A stretch of 64,000 nt of DNA from Albugo candida. Lineage: Eukaryota > Oomycota > Peronosporomycetes > Albuginales > Albuginaceae. The stretch is from assembly GCA_905220665.1 (NCBI GenBank), contig CAJNAR010000006.1, forward strand, positions 372,001 through 436,000, written 5' to 3'. Made by a program: the position numbers and the translations under genes. Positions 21,801 through 32,784 of this stretch are shown in pieces. The first letter of the stretch is position 1; every line of letters begins with the position of its first letter. Under the pieces are notes generated by a model, which ran no database searches, was not told the origin of the DNA, and saw only the letters and a list, made by a program, of their open reading frames with translations.

Positions 21801-22229
21801 GATTCGCAACGCCCAGATCGATTACAGGACGATCAGGGTCGGGATAGAGGCTCATATCGACGGCCCGGTGACCGAGATAGCTCTCGACCTGACCGAGGGA
21901 TCGATGATCAAGATCGTGAGAGATTCTTTCATCGTCCGAATGATCGCTCTGAACGCAAGCAAGATGTACCTAATCGTGAACAAGGTTGGCGGAGTAATGA
22001 TCGGGATTCTGGTGGATACAGAAAACCAATCCGCGATACCGATCGCACGATCGAGAAGGGTGTGTGGCGGAAGGATCGATCAGACTCGGGAAGTGTGCAA
22101 CGCGAAGGTTCCAATATTGATGAAACGAATTCCGCACGGGAAGATAAAGGCGCGTATCAAGCTCCTCGTAAACGGGATCAACCACCTCCGCGGGACCGTG
22201 TATCGGCACCGGACTCAAGATGGAGATGA
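18828..22229 (+). CDS. EIF3A: eukaryotic translation initiation factor 3 subunit A
   Basis: Largest scaffold subunit of eIF3, which binds the 40S ribosome and recruits mRNA. Intronless, 1133 residues from the ATG at 18828; a longer in-frame extension lacks ATG. The N-terminus (RPENALKRAKELL, WLPAHEELIILYLDICIEL) and the helical PCI region to about residue 510 match eIF3a. Next comes a long charged coiled-coil with EER/KKREE-type repeats at about 590-920. The last 200 residues are Arg/Asp/Gly/Ser-rich (DRDRDSQRPDR, DRGSYRRPGDRD), the decapeptide-repeat-like tail of the family. It is convergent with the DDHD phospholipase, about 250 bp apart. Confidence 0.95.
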   Translation: MANLHRPENALKRAKELLTIPNIDAGVLLRTKKSALETLHDALSAKYQRTWLPAHEELIILYLDICIELQLERVAKGGLHQYRNLSIQQNPASLEKVILHLITETDRKLSQARDESNERVIQTGARVDLEGLQSPESAMLLATNFDNVSDRSDRELVVPWLRFMWEIFRHVLDTLKNNSKSEQLYKTVALKAFDFCVTYARKIEFRRLCEILRHHLVNLQKHTTAPTDQSTRQLRAWDGFTSSSVENLLEIRYHQVSVAIKLELYSEAFRTVDDINVIMGLIDELPNEKLILEYYEKLADIFLVSDNFLFHAFALHKCYMLKSESIGQKAVSLLPPFSEAEQKQLATKVSLAALSIPFIDFENTGTAVLDDDNSGGISLQNAGGANGSVALREKNARMASLMAFVSIPTREDLIDAIETSGIIHKAIPDVQALYRHLEMEEIDPLQIVQLVKVFLDKLRSTQASLSGYIASIEKLLVRRVLFQLTRVYSTVTIDHLKSIFHGLDVTYEEIEQLIVRSRSLSTVSQSSAHNLPTTYGKAKQYDAGSSSGHANTISVMPKIKIRIDHIQKCIRFNDAIELEANPTQLCALGERLARALNRLHPDQRRADVRTKVFSQARRHLNETRRAMLSRSELIERKKEEFELLQQEKQKLLERKREEYENVRQILEKARIDKETLRREMEKKQRIKEEIALKETKQALNQLGRNDLDTMDLENIDREKIDELMKKAKMKAQRAKEEAQRKIRENARRLDYIIRATREVEQPVLQQQFIKAKQDAKINYEKSKEERIKNAREEHENGLKEKERLLPAQEIILEFETAHFRRRLEEFKLISEEQRKAALLAKLQKRVANAKARFEDEKAKAQELLEQQQAEELARQKELELENEEKAREEAKRAEMQRLEDQRKRAEELRIEEQQKREEEQRMQEQSKRDAEMKQERQPTRSYGAGADEGQGRWSRTGYKSSRDPPSEKPWERQGAPASTAWSGIRRGDRDRDSQRPDRLQDDQGRDRGSYRRPGDRDSSRPDRGIDDQDRERFFHRPNDRSERKQDVPNREQGWRSNDRDSGGYRKPIRDTDRTIEKGVWRKDRSDSGSVQREGSNIDETNSAREDKGAYQAPRKRDQPPPRDRVSAPDSRWR

Positions 22230-22480
22230 TGTTGAGGTGATCCAGTCGTTTAAAATATCTCATTCTTTTGACATTTTGTTTCTCATACGGGGCTTCTTCC
22301 CATACGCCCGTGTGTCTCACATTCCTTTTACTTTGTTTCCATGAGGGAGCTCGTCGCACGGGAGATACATCGAGAGCTGTTGCGTCCGAACTGTTCATCA
22401 CGAGCGTCGAAAATCACAGCCACCTGACTTTTCCATACAGCCATAATGGAACAAAATGTATCAATCACAAGCTGAACTGA

Positions 22481-25400
22481 TCATTCCACCAGTTCAGCTT
22501 TTGATTTAGGACTATCCGATAAAACGTCACGAGGTGCATCAGCTTGGTCGGAATCGATTACCAGCTCTAAAAAGCTCAAAATGATCGGTTGGGTCTGAAG
22601 ATTGAGGCAGCTCCGGCAGATTTGATTCAGATATCCGTGCAATCGAACGACTTTATCTTTGAGATAATTTGGTTCGAGTTTATTCCATACTCTAGAATCC
22701 GGTAAAGGAGGCAGTTGCCCGTTGGGCAAGAGTTTTCGTAGTGATTGATGTAGCTTTTTGAATTCTGAATGGCGACGGTGAACCACTTTGATCGCGGAAG
22801 TCGATACTGCCACTTGGATGACGAAGACGGCGTATTGCATCCCATTAACGTCAAGCGCTAATTGATACCCATCTATCCTGGTTTGGATACGCGAGACATC
22901 CCCAAATTCACTTCCATTGTGCTCTGTATCTTCCGTCAATGAAAATTGAGCGGAAAGAGATCGCTCTAAACGATCTTTGTGCCGAAATATCACACAACTG
23001 TGTACCTGTGCAAAAGCATCTAACCAGCGATTGAATGCAGCCTGGCCGCGAACTCGCATTTCTAACAATGTTCCATTTTTCGATAGAATTCGGAATAAAT
23101 GACCTGTTTCGTAGCTGAACATTCGAGTTTTTCTCAGGTCACATTGCGAGTTGGTAATATCTTTAGGAGCTTCATCATACGCCGTGATGGAAGTATCTTT
23201 TAATACGATCCAACGATTCGTCCATCCTTCATACCAGCCTTTCGGAGCCTTTTCTTGCAGGCTTCCCACTTTCATTGCACCAAAATAATCCACACATTTG
23301 TCGGATGGTAAAGTTATCAAAGATTCATGCTTCCTACAAAGCCAACGAATCAGTTAAAAGCATGATCGACATTGAGCAGAGAAGTCTGTACCGTGTACGA
23401 TGATCCGCCCTTGCATCTTTGTGAGTCTCCGTGACACCATTGATAGCAGCAATCCATTCGTCCCGAGTCGTGGAAGAAGAAGCTCTCAGAGTCAAGGTCT
23501 CGGAACTATCCATCGAGGTGCAAAAACTTGTCTCCATCTGACCTGTTGGTGATTTCGATGTATCTGATACGGCTACTTGACTTCCATGCGTGTTCCTTTT
23601 ACAAAATCGGATTTTGAGCGTAAACGGATCATCCCCAATCACAGCCTCTTCAATCGAAGTGAAGTGATGCCGCCAACGGCGACGGCAAACTACATTTGAT
23701 AGATGTTGAAGCAGGAATAAGCGATCGTGAGTCATCATGACAACACGCTCGTACGAAAATCCTGTGCATTGGTCTCGAATAAGAGCAGTTCCAGACAGAT
23801 ACACATTTGCGTGTGGTGTAAGTTCTATGTGGTTTCGGAATAATTCTGGAAGCGGCATCTGAGCACTCAAATAGCGTCGAAGCTTGTCAATGACCGGACG
23901 ACACATTTGCATGATTGTAAACATCACAACATCTTCACTGAACCAGTACGAAGAATGTGATGCTGTTGCAAATGCATACTCCATCATCAGATTTTCTCGT
24001 ACTCGTCTTCGCATCACAAAATCAATTCTCGGAAACGGAAAGCCATGAGCTGGTGCAGTGATTAATTCCCACATTTCCTGAAGCTTGACGAAACCAATCT
24101 TCCGAACTGCAGCGGCCTAAAGTCCAAATCAGCCAAAATGTCCACTAAAACCATTCAATAACTCACATTAAGCAACTGCACTGGTGGCTTCTTATGCATC
24201 TCTTTCTTAATCAGTGGCTCGACACGATACGCAATCGGATCAATAGGGTGAAATATGTTGAAATATCGATTACAACGAGGCATATTGATACCAGCTGTGA
24301 AGCGTCCTTGTTCGATATCTAATTCTCCTCGTGAAAGTATCATCACAGGGACAGGAGACCTACACATGAATATGTCTGTCACACTGCGCGTTGCATCGCA
24401 AGTGGACACGTACCCAGCTGCAAAGAAATTCTCTACTATAAAGTTGAGAGGGGGAAAGTTCAGTCCCTTCTTGGAGTCACCCCCGCTTTGGTGACTCAAT
24501 ATATCATACGCAATCACTGAACCCAAAGAGTGTGCAAAAATTGATACGTGCCCTTCCCAGCCTAAATGGAGCGTATGAGATGCGCCAATGTATTACGAGA
24601 TGGTCTGTACCAGGATGTTCGTCAAGAAATATTTGATACTTTCTGTTCAATTGTTTTGTGACAGAATTGATAATTAGTTGCCCGTATCGTGGTGACAGAT
24701 AATATAGCACATCCATCAGTGTATCTTTGTTGAATTCACGAATGCTGGGTCAGAAAAGAAATAATCAGCGTCTATATCGTATAGTAGATAACAGTAATCC
24801 CACCTTGAAGATCCTTCTGGGCAAATGAGATCAAATACATTATCGACACCAGTGGGTCCATGGAGATCTTCGTGCCATTCGATAGATTGCATTTCCAATG
24901 CGAGAGGAATCTCACGAAATGTAGAATCAAGTGTACCCTGAAATAACTCTCTGAATGTGTGGCTTCCTCCGTCTAAACCTGACTGTCCATTCCACGACTT
25001 GAACTCCCCTTCCTGGAAATCAACGTGCTGACCAATTCCATGAATAATAAACATAAGATGGTTGATCGTTGAAAGTCGCAACTAGAACATACGCTGGATG
25101 AGTAATTCCGTATTTCTTTGATTGTTAGCGTTGCTTACGTACCGTTGATGGAAATTCATCGATGTTATCATCCTCGCTATCACTTTCTTCAGAATCTGAA
25201 TTGGTGAGTGTGAAAGCAACCAAATAAGAGAAAACAGCGAATTTATTGACTACTCACCGACTGACATGGATCGAGTACTACGTGACAAATGTGCTGTACT
25301 GCACCTTCGAGTGAAATATCTGGTGTCATCTTGGTTTCTCCCGCGTTGTCTGGTCAGAAATGAAAAGTGTGTTGTCAAAAGCGGTAATCGCTGCTCATCA

Positions 25401-26172
25401 TTCGGTAGCAATCTTGCAAAATCGAGTATAATTGGGCCGAGTTCTTCGATAGGAAGAACGTTCGAAAGGTAAGAGTGGAATTGAGGCGCTTCTTCATTGC
25501 CTGATCCAAATCGTAATGCATGATCCTTGAACCTTTCGAATTCAGAATCATCATTCAGCACAAACTGAAGTAGCCCAAGTTTAGTAAGTCATCGAAATTC
25601 GTCAGAATAACCCACCAAGATTCTTTTTGTGACTTCATCATTGAGAGCTTTTGCTGCCTGTTTGCCCTTCACCGGTACAACATCTTGGAAGTCTGACCTA
25701 TCTGCGGCTCTCGTATCGTCTAGACGTGCAACGACAAATTCTTCGACATCATCTTCCATTCTTTTAGTAACCCCATCGACATCAATGTCTCCAGAATCAT
25801 GCGTGCCAACCTATTCAAAGCTAATCAGACAGAATTAGTGAAAAATAACTCGCAAGAAAAGCTCACGTCAACTCGCTGCTGTAATTGAGATACTAATTGA
25901 TTTAGCAGATGTCCAGATTTCTTCAGCTTTGTGATATTACTCAAGACTATATCGGTATGTACAGCAATAGACGATGTTAAATCGCTACTTTCGGTTGGAA
26001 ACATCTCAAACTGCTGCTTTGACATATTGATGATTTCCATCATACTTGCTTGAAACTTCTTCGCATATTTGGCCGGAAATACAATCTCAGGTGACACATC
26101 ACTACTTTTGGCATGACATAGTGCATCACCACAGTCCATAGATAATATTGGCTTGGACGCTAGCGCAGTCAT
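22481..26172 (-). CDS. DDHD-type intracellular phospholipase A1 with PH and PX domains
   Basis: Predicted PA-preferring phospholipase A1 at Golgi/ER membranes. Nine exons: 26172-25867, 25810-25616, 25564-25258, 25195-25143, 25081-24804, 24744-24611, 24561-24167, 24116-23392 and 23333-22481, 3246 nt, 1081 residues. After an unassigned N-terminus comes INHLMFIIHGIGQHVDF. The lipase nucleophile elbow is IFAHSLGSVIAYDIL (Ser in A-H-S-L-G, Ala replacing the usual first Gly). The DDHD domain has FHPIDPIAYRVEPLI and the RIDFVMRR...HSSYWFSEDVV signature. A PH-like segment ends in TRDEWIAAINGV. A clear PH domain starts at GAMKVGSLQEKAPKGWYEGW, and a terminal PX domain has RRHSEFKKLHQSLRKLLP and PPLPD. 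Known DDHD lipases normally lack PX, so this architecture is unusual. Splice joins agree in phase throughout. Confidence 0.85.
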
Positions 26173-26789
26173 GATGGAAAAAATACACTGAGAACATTGA
26201 GCAGCTCATAATCGATATGATATGTGGTACACTTTATATACAAATACGAAGATTATTTATTATAGTCACTTCATTTTTTTGTATGCATCGTTAGAGGGTA
26301 GTCAATACGTGAGGAATATTCTGCGCGATTTTATTGATACTTGGTAGCGTATCGTAATACTTTGAATGAACGCGATATAGAGTTCATTTGTAGTGTCAAA
26401 AAGAGTACGAACTCGAAATACGACTGGTTGTTGATTTTAGAAATTGATAGCGTATGTATCAACCTATTTTCGAGTAGTGAAATCAAGGAAACCGCAATAA
26501 ATACCCAGGGTAAACGCAATAGGATCACTGATTATGCCAATGAGTGGACACAAGTATATGCTGCCTTCTGCCGCGAGCTCCCCGACGTAAACTTGACTGG
26601 CTCTGCAGTCCGTTAAAGAAACCACCAAAGCAGTCAAATCGACACAATCAGTTAGGCGGTTAATTCGCATTCTCTTTCGAATAAGTGTCGACATTAGTAT
26701 CTTCTGTCGCGATGAGATCCGCAATACACTAGTTTAATGTGCTATAAGTACGCTGCATTTGCATTGTCCATTTTGGAACGATAAAACCA
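26173..26789. promoter_or_regulatory. divergent intergenic region, phospholipase / cytochrome b5 reductase
   Basis: 617 bp between divergent start codons, AT-rich near the phospholipase. Two overlapping frames on opposite strands (26341-26616 plus, 26464-26724 minus) have no family features and no clear start context, so I do not call genes. Confidence 0.4.
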
Positions 26790-27844
26790 ATGGCTGGATG
26801 GGATTCGCTCGACAGTAGCAGCCCCACATTAATTATCTGTAGTATCATCGCATTAGCTATCTCCTCGCTACTCGTCTACAAATCAGAAATCTTTCGACAT
26901 AAACATGCCCATGCATTACAGGTCACAAAAGGCGGGGAACCGATTACAGTTCATTTACCTCTCGTCGAAAAAGAGCGCTTATCACACGATACGAGACGCT
27001 TCCGATTTGCACTACCGAGTAAAAATCACGTGCTGGGCTTGCCAGTGGGTCAACATATTACTTTACGATACAAGCAACCAGATGGAAAGGTTGTCATGCG
27101 CTCTTACACTCCCGTCACATCGGATGACACACTTGGCTATGTGGACCTTGTTGTCAAAGTTTATTTCAAAGACGTTCATCCGAAATTCCCTTTAGGCGGT
27201 AAAATGTCTCAGGTAATCAGATCTATTCTCATGTTGCATTAACTGTCTCAAACGAATGCTATGAAAGTACCTGGAATCACTTAATTTTGGAGACACGATC
27301 GAGGTGTCGGGACCAAAAGGAAAATTGACGTACCTTGGAAAGGGGAAATTGAAGATCAAGCGCCGAGCCACTGATGCGAATGCAGAAATTCGTTCAGCAA
27401 AGAAAATCGGAATGATTGCAGGAGGCACTGGAATCACCCCAATGCTGCAGATATTACGTCGGGCATTGACAGATCCAAAGTATGTTCGTTTAAAATCTGG
27501 ACAATCTTTCTTTACAACCTCTTCTCGTGAATAGGGATCAAACAGAATTTTTTCTCTTATTTGCAAATCAAACAGAACAAGACATCTTGCTCGTGGACGA
27601 GATCAATGCCATGGAAAGAGAACATGCGAAATTACACGTCTGGTTCACAATTGATCGTGACGCCAGTCCAACTTGGAAATACTCTGTCGGATTTGTGTCC
27701 GAAGATATGATTCGCGAGCATTTACCCCCACCAGCTTCCGATGTACAAATTTTTATGTGTGGACCTCCGCCAATGCTAACATACGCTGTGCAACCGGCTT
27801 TGGAGCATCTCGGTTATGAAAAAAGTATGCTGTTTGCATTTTAA
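26790..27844 (+). CDS. CYB5R: NADH-cytochrome b5 reductase
   Basis: FAD enzyme that passes electrons from NADH to cytochrome b5 for lipid desaturation and sterol synthesis. Three exons: 26790-27212, 27268-27479 and 27535-27844, 945 nt, 314 residues. An N-terminal membrane anchor at about 13-31 ([20 protein letters not shown]) places it on the ER or outer mitochondrial membrane. FAD-binding motif is [11 protein letters not shown] (RxYTxxS type), followed by [10 protein letters not shown] and VSGPKG. NADH-binding motifs are [16 protein letters not shown] and [14 protein letters not shown]. It ends in MLFAF like animal and fungal homologues. Convergent with the next gene, only 30 bp apart. Confidence 0.95.
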
Positions 27845-27874
27845 CATTTTCCGAAAAAATACAATTGCACAGAG

Positions 27875-29935
27875 CTATACGATTTGACGTGTCAGACTGT
27901 TTGTTTTGCGATTCAATAGAGACGTATATGTGTTTTGTGGATCGACTTGTATTCTTTCCTTGGTCTTCCTCTGTGCGAGAATCAATTGATTGGAAGAAGA
28001 TTTGATGTGATCACGACTCATGGCCTCCTCACACTCAATCTCCGAGGCCAAGGAGCGACCGATGCGATTACTGATCGCGATGTTGTCGCGTTGTTCACTG
28101 TGTTGACCATCGAATGCGGGATGATTCCACGAACTATGATGTATATCAACACCTTGTGTGAGGAATGCGGACGTAACATCATCAACCTTCAGATCATGTG
28201 CAAACTGTGCAATGTCACCACTGAAAGACTCCTCATTCTCAGCGTCAATATTCAGCTGCTCGTTAGCTCTCGCATTTTGAATAATGCTCAGCATATGGGT
28301 GAGCACATTCTGAGTCCATTCAATAGCATCACACACAGATTCATCCGTGACACGAGCTCCGACATTATCGCCTTGCACTCGCCTAATCTGATCAACCAAG
28401 TGCCCAACACCCGCTTTAATTCCGGTCAAAAGTATGTCATAGTGTCCATACTCTGCTTTCACTCGCTCCAACATTGCAAGAGTTGGAGTATATATTTGGT
28501 TGTGCTCTCCATTTACGTTGCGTCTAGCTTTATGATTAAGTTCTTTGTCTCGAATCCTCTCCTCACTGTCGGTGTTTGACTGTTGCAAGGTAAGCAGGCG
28601 ATGTTCGTTTTCATGAAGTAACTTCAAAAGCTTTTTCATCGTCGCTTCTTGATCAACAAGTTTTTCTATTGCCTCATCCACGTTGTTACTGCCAATAGTT
28701 TCCATCATTGCGCGGAAAGCAGACAAGAATTCTTGCGCACTATTCTGACCCCAATGAGCGTTTACACAATTAGGAACCTCTGGTGAGATCTGTTCGTGAA
28801 CAGAGTTCTTTTCGGATGGAATGTCATTGTCAACGCCTTCAAGGGACGATTCTAGTTTGAATTCCCTAAAACCATCTAGCTCTTTGTCCGTTGAATTCAC
28901 AAGATGAAGCTTTAAGATATGCTGTTTACCCTTCAGCTCTTGGTCGCGATTTCGCTTCTCCTCTTCATATTTCACTTTAAGCTTCTCGAGTTCTTGAAAT
29001 GTATGTTCCTTCGATTGTGTTGCGTCCGAATGGAGCAATACCAATTCTTCATGATCCTGGTCTCTACAAGCCATACTTTTCTCTATAGCGCTAATTTGTG
29101 TGTCAAATGCTATACGCTCTTCTTTAAGTCGTTTGACAATCTGTCGGTAGGTCCTACAGATATTTTGGGCTTCGTTATACTTCATCATTGCTTTGTCGAG
29201 CCTACATTCGAAAATGCGGATCTTTTTGACCTCAGGTGTGTCCTCGATACTTGGCTTCTTCGAGTCCAGCTCCAGATCTCTAAATTCGTCTTTCAAGTCT
29301 TCGTAGAGTGCTGTTTGAGCTTGAACGCGGTGACGCATATCATCGTACTGTTTACGTGACCGATCGAGAGCTTTGAGCAATTCTTCCATGCCTTCAGCCT
29401 TTCGACACCCGATAGTATTTGCTGTGGTGTAGCTGATCGTGTCAGAAGTATTCTGCTTCAATTCAGCAAGCTGTTTGCGCAGCTCCATATTTTCGTCTTT
29501 CAATTCTCGAATGTATTCTTTGTTTGTATGTTTATTTGATTCCAAGGAACTGATGTTGGACTTTCGATCGATTTCTACGTGATATAACGCGCAGATTCAT
29601 CATGTCTCGAGTTGTGACTACCATCTAGAACTTACGTAAAAGCCGAATCTTTTCTCGAACATCTCCCATCTGTTCTCCTTTTCGCCTCTCATAGTCCTGC
29701 TCCAATTTCCTCAACATATTGCGATGACCCGTTTGCATCGGAAATTGAGACCGTTCAAAGGCCGAAAATAGCGAGTCTATGAGGTCATTAAATGGAGTCA
29801 AGCGAAACGAAGAAACAACAAGCCCGTGTTATCTTGCTAATGATATCATAGTTTCTACCCGATGACAACTACGGTGGTGACAATTCAACTTCTTGTCCGA
29901 TCTTGCGACTTCGACTTGCCAGAGCTATCGAGCAT
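27875..29935 (-). CDS. coiled-coil protein, outer dynein arm docking complex-like (CCDC151/ODA10 type)
   Basis: Three exons: 29935-29890, 29776-29636 and 29574-27875, 1887 nt, 628 residues. Almost the whole protein is predicted coiled coil. The middle part reads LDKAMMKYNEAQNICRTY, IVKRLKEERIAFDTQI and DQDHEELVLLHSDATQSKE, which I associate with the ODAD/CCDC151-CCDC114 docking proteins that seat outer dynein arms on axonemal doublets. A shorter conserved-looking helical block lies near the C-terminus (MLERVKAEYGHYDILLTGIK). It would be used in biflagellate zoospores, so stage-specific expression is expected. Coiled coils are easily confused, so the family name is tentative; the gene model is firmer. 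Confidence 0.6.
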
Positions 29936-30060
29936 AAAGATTTATCATAGCATCAACATCCAAAATTGTAAACAGCATCTTTACGTACATCGCAATAAAA
30001 GCATAGCGTCAGTTGATCTTTCCAAATAGTACGTTGCCTATCGGAATAGAGTTTGTAACA

Positions 30061-32784
30061 TTACAAGAACTCGTGAATGGTGATCAATACCTTAGTTTTC
30101 GAACAGGAACCAATGTGGCAAGTAAATATAGAAGCTCGAGCGGAAAATGCACCAACATGATGATGCTCTTGTGGTGGTATAGAGTCTTGCTCATATTTCT
30201 CTTTGGAATTTTGCTGATTCTGCGAGGCTGGCATCTTTACAATCGAACATGATGTACTTGAAGCGGAACGCTGGTCTATTCCCATCATACTGTTTGAGAG
30301 GATCATCGTACCAGACGCGGTGCGAGAGAGTCGTTCAGGAACAATCACGTTGGTCGAAAAAGTTGGAGTCAATAAACTGCTTCGACCATTGTCGTCCTTT
30401 TTTGACACTACGTCATAAAACTTTCGAAAGTAGGAAAAAACGTCCTCGTCATCGGCTCCAGTTCCAATACATAGCATGAAATCGAATCGATCGGTTTGCG
30501 GTGTATTATTTTCGACTGAAAGTCCCGCCTGTTCCATGCAGCCATCGAGCAAGACACGCTTGGAGACCTCTGGCAATCGCACTTCAACACAGTCCCTCCG
30601 TTGCAAGACTTCGAGAGGCAGATTACACAACAAGTCTTCCAAATTGAGTTGCAGATCTCGGGCTTGCATTGGTCCAAAAATTGAATCTGTTCGACCATAA
30701 TGCCAAGTCAAGGAGCTGTCGGTAGTCTCAACTAAACTACCGGGAGTTCTCTCTGTGAAATACTGCATGATCGGCTGAACGACTCTTTTCCAAGATGCAT
30801 CCTCAGTTTCCCCTATCTTTTGCCACTCTTTTTCTTGTGGCAGTCTGTAATAATACCCAGACTCTGCTGCCATTCCAACTCGTGTATCTCCGAGCCAACT
30901 CGTCAAGAAATCTCGACGGTGTGAAGTCATCAATAGAATAGTATTCTTTGGATCTTCATAAAGCGTTTGTAGAAAGCGTTTCACAGAAGGTTTTGGTGGA
31001 GTGTTCATTCTATTTTCTTGTTGTCCGTCACTCGATAATGAGCTATCATAATTGAGAATCAATAAACGCCGTGAGCTTGTGTCGTAAGCGTGCACCACGT
31101 CCATAAATGGCAGCTTTTTAAGCTTCTTATCTGGTTTTGACAGAGATTGCATACTTTCCAAATCGCTTAAAAACGTTTTGCCCCATGAACTTGCTGAATG
31201 AGTTCTCACATACCGCAAGAGGTTCATTTGGCGATATTCACGTTCCTTTGCCGGCAACTTTAGCGCTTGATCTAACGCTGTCGCGATATCATGCGTGTTC
31301 CATGGATTGACACGGATAGCGCCCGACAGAGATTGCGCACTACCAGCAAATTCACTCAAGACAAGCACACCTGGGCCCTCTCGGCGTTTCTCGCATTCGC
31401 GGACTTGACACATGACGTACTCGTGACTCACAAGATTCATTCCGTCACGAAGAGAGGTCACCAAACAGACATCTGCAATGTTGTATAAAGCCACAAGCTC
31501 ATGTGGTTGCACTGAATGATGAATATAATGAATTGGAGTGTAATCGAGAGTTCCGAACCGTCCATTGATACGACCGACCATCTCGTTCACATTTGCCGCA
31601 AGGTTTTGATACTCCAAAACGCCAGTTCGTGAAGGTACAGCAACTTGAATCAAAATTACTTTCTCTCTATGCTCTGGGTACATGCTCAAGAAGCGCTCCA
31701 TTGAAAGCATACGATGGGGAATTCCTTTTATGTAATCCATACGATCGACCCCAATGATGATTCGTTTTCCAGCAAACGTCGTACAAAGCTCCTGTATGCG
31801 ATTTTGCGTACGATCAGCGTTTAGAATGCGCACAAAGTGATCCGGATCGATTCCGATAGGATAGACACCGATGGCTGAAAAATGATCGTCGTACTCTATA
31901 CCCTTGGGTGAGGAATTGGTCTCGGGGATACGCGAACAAGCAGATAAAAAATGACGGGCGTAATCATACGTGTGAAAACCTAATAAATCTGCACCCAATA
32001 ATCCTTCGAGTATTTGTTTCCCCACGGGGAGCATCCGATAAACATCTGACGAGGGAAATGGAGTATGTAAGAACCAAGCTATGGTGGCGCTTGGATTGCG
32101 CTTACGTAAGAGGGTTGGAAGCATCATCAAATGATAATCATGAATCCAGATAAAGTCACCTTTACGATAAACTTGATTGACAGTTTGAGCAAAACGATTA
32201 TTGGCATACTTGTATGTTTCCCAAGGCCGAAAATCAAACTTTTTTTCTGCATTTGGTCGAAACATGGGTAAAGGAACATAGTGGAATATCGGCCACAATA
32301 TGTCGTTGCTAAAGTCATTGTAGTAGAGTTCCGCAACTTCTTTCGTCAAAAAGACTGGGATGCAATTGAATTCTTTGGCCAATTGATCTCTTACCCGAGC
32401 CTGATCTTCTTGCCGTATCTCTTCACCAAGCCATCCGATCCATATAAATGGAACCTCATCACGAATTCCATTCAGTGCGGTGACTAATCCACCCGAGCTC
32501 ATTGAAAATGCATACTCATTTGTTGCTTCGTCACGTTTCACAGATATCGGTAGTCGATTAGATATCATGATCAAACGTCGACGCGCGTCTTTTTTCGAAG
32601 AGGACGTTGTTTCTTGAGATCCTTCATTTTGACCTCGATTCATTGAAAGCTGGAGTTGGAGCTCCTGAATGCTTACCATGAGATCTTTCTCATTTTCGGC
32701 CGCGCTAAATTCACCATTACTGTCTGTATTTTGATCAGATGAAGTCCGATACTGCGTACTTAGCACGTTATGATCGGGAATCAT
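30061..32784 (-). CDS. TPS: trehalose-6-phosphate synthase with C-terminal phosphatase-like domain
   Basis: Intronless, 907 residues. Makes trehalose 6-phosphate from UDP-glucose and glucose 6-phosphate. The GT20 synthase domain, about 68-540, keeps the substrate-binding motifs: NRLPISV, SSGGLVTALNG, FIWIGWLGEE, YYNDFSNDILWPIFHY, HDYHLMMLPTLL, LHTPFPSSDVYRMLP, GVDRMDYIKGIPHRM and TSLRDGMNLVSHEYV. A HAD phosphatase-like domain starts near 580, but the nucleophile motif, normally DYDGTL, reads LNYDSSL: the first Asp is Asn. A later acidic motif is partly kept (GTGADDEDVF). The phosphatase half is therefore predicted inactive and perhaps regulatory. The N-terminal 65 residues are polar and disordered-looking. 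Confidence 0.93.
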   Translation of the reverse strand: MIPDHNVLSTQYRTSSDQNTDSNGEFSAAENEKDLMVSIQELQLQLSMNRGQNEGSQETTSSSKKDARRRLIMISNRLPISVKRDEATNEYAFSMSSGGLVTALNGIRDEVPFIWIGWLGEEIRQEDQARVRDQLAKEFNCIPVFLTKEVAELYYNDFSNDILWPIFHYVPLPMFRPNAEKKFDFRPWETYKYANNRFAQTVNQVYRKGDFIWIHDYHLMMLPTLLRKRNPSATIAWFLHTPFPSSDVYRMLPVGKQILEGLLGADLLGFHTYDYARHFLSACSRIPETNSSPKGIEYDDHFSAIGVYPIGIDPDHFVRILNADRTQNRIQELCTTFAGKRIIIGVDRMDYIKGIPHRMLSMERFLSMYPEHREKVILIQVAVPSRTGVLEYQNLAANVNEMVGRINGRFGTLDYTPIHYIHHSVQPHELVALYNIADVCLVTSLRDGMNLVSHEYVMCQVRECEKRREGPGVLVLSEFAGSAQSLSGAIRVNPWNTHDIATALDQALKLPAKEREYRQMNLLRYVRTHSASSWGKTFLSDLESMQSLSKPDKKLKKLPFMDVVHAYDTSSRRLLILNYDSSLSSDGQQENRMNTPPKPSVKRFLQTLYEDPKNTILLMTSHRRDFLTSWLGDTRVGMAAESGYYYRLPQEKEWQKIGETEDASWKRVVQPIMQYFTERTPGSLVETTDSSLTWHYGRTDSIFGPMQARDLQLNLEDLLCNLPLEVLQRRDCVEVRLPEVSKRVLLDGCMEQAGLSVENNTPQTDRFDFMLCIGTGADDEDVFSYFRKFYDVVSKKDDNGRSSLLTPTFSTNVIVPERLSRTASGTMILSNSMMGIDQRSASSTSCSIVKMPASQNQQNSKEKYEQDSIPPQEHHHVGAFSARASIFTCHIGSCSKTKVLITIHEFL

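Noticed and set aside
26341..26724. Overlapping frames in the phospholipase/b5 reductase intergenic region
   Set aside because: Opposite-strand frames overlap each other and have no family signature; probably chance.
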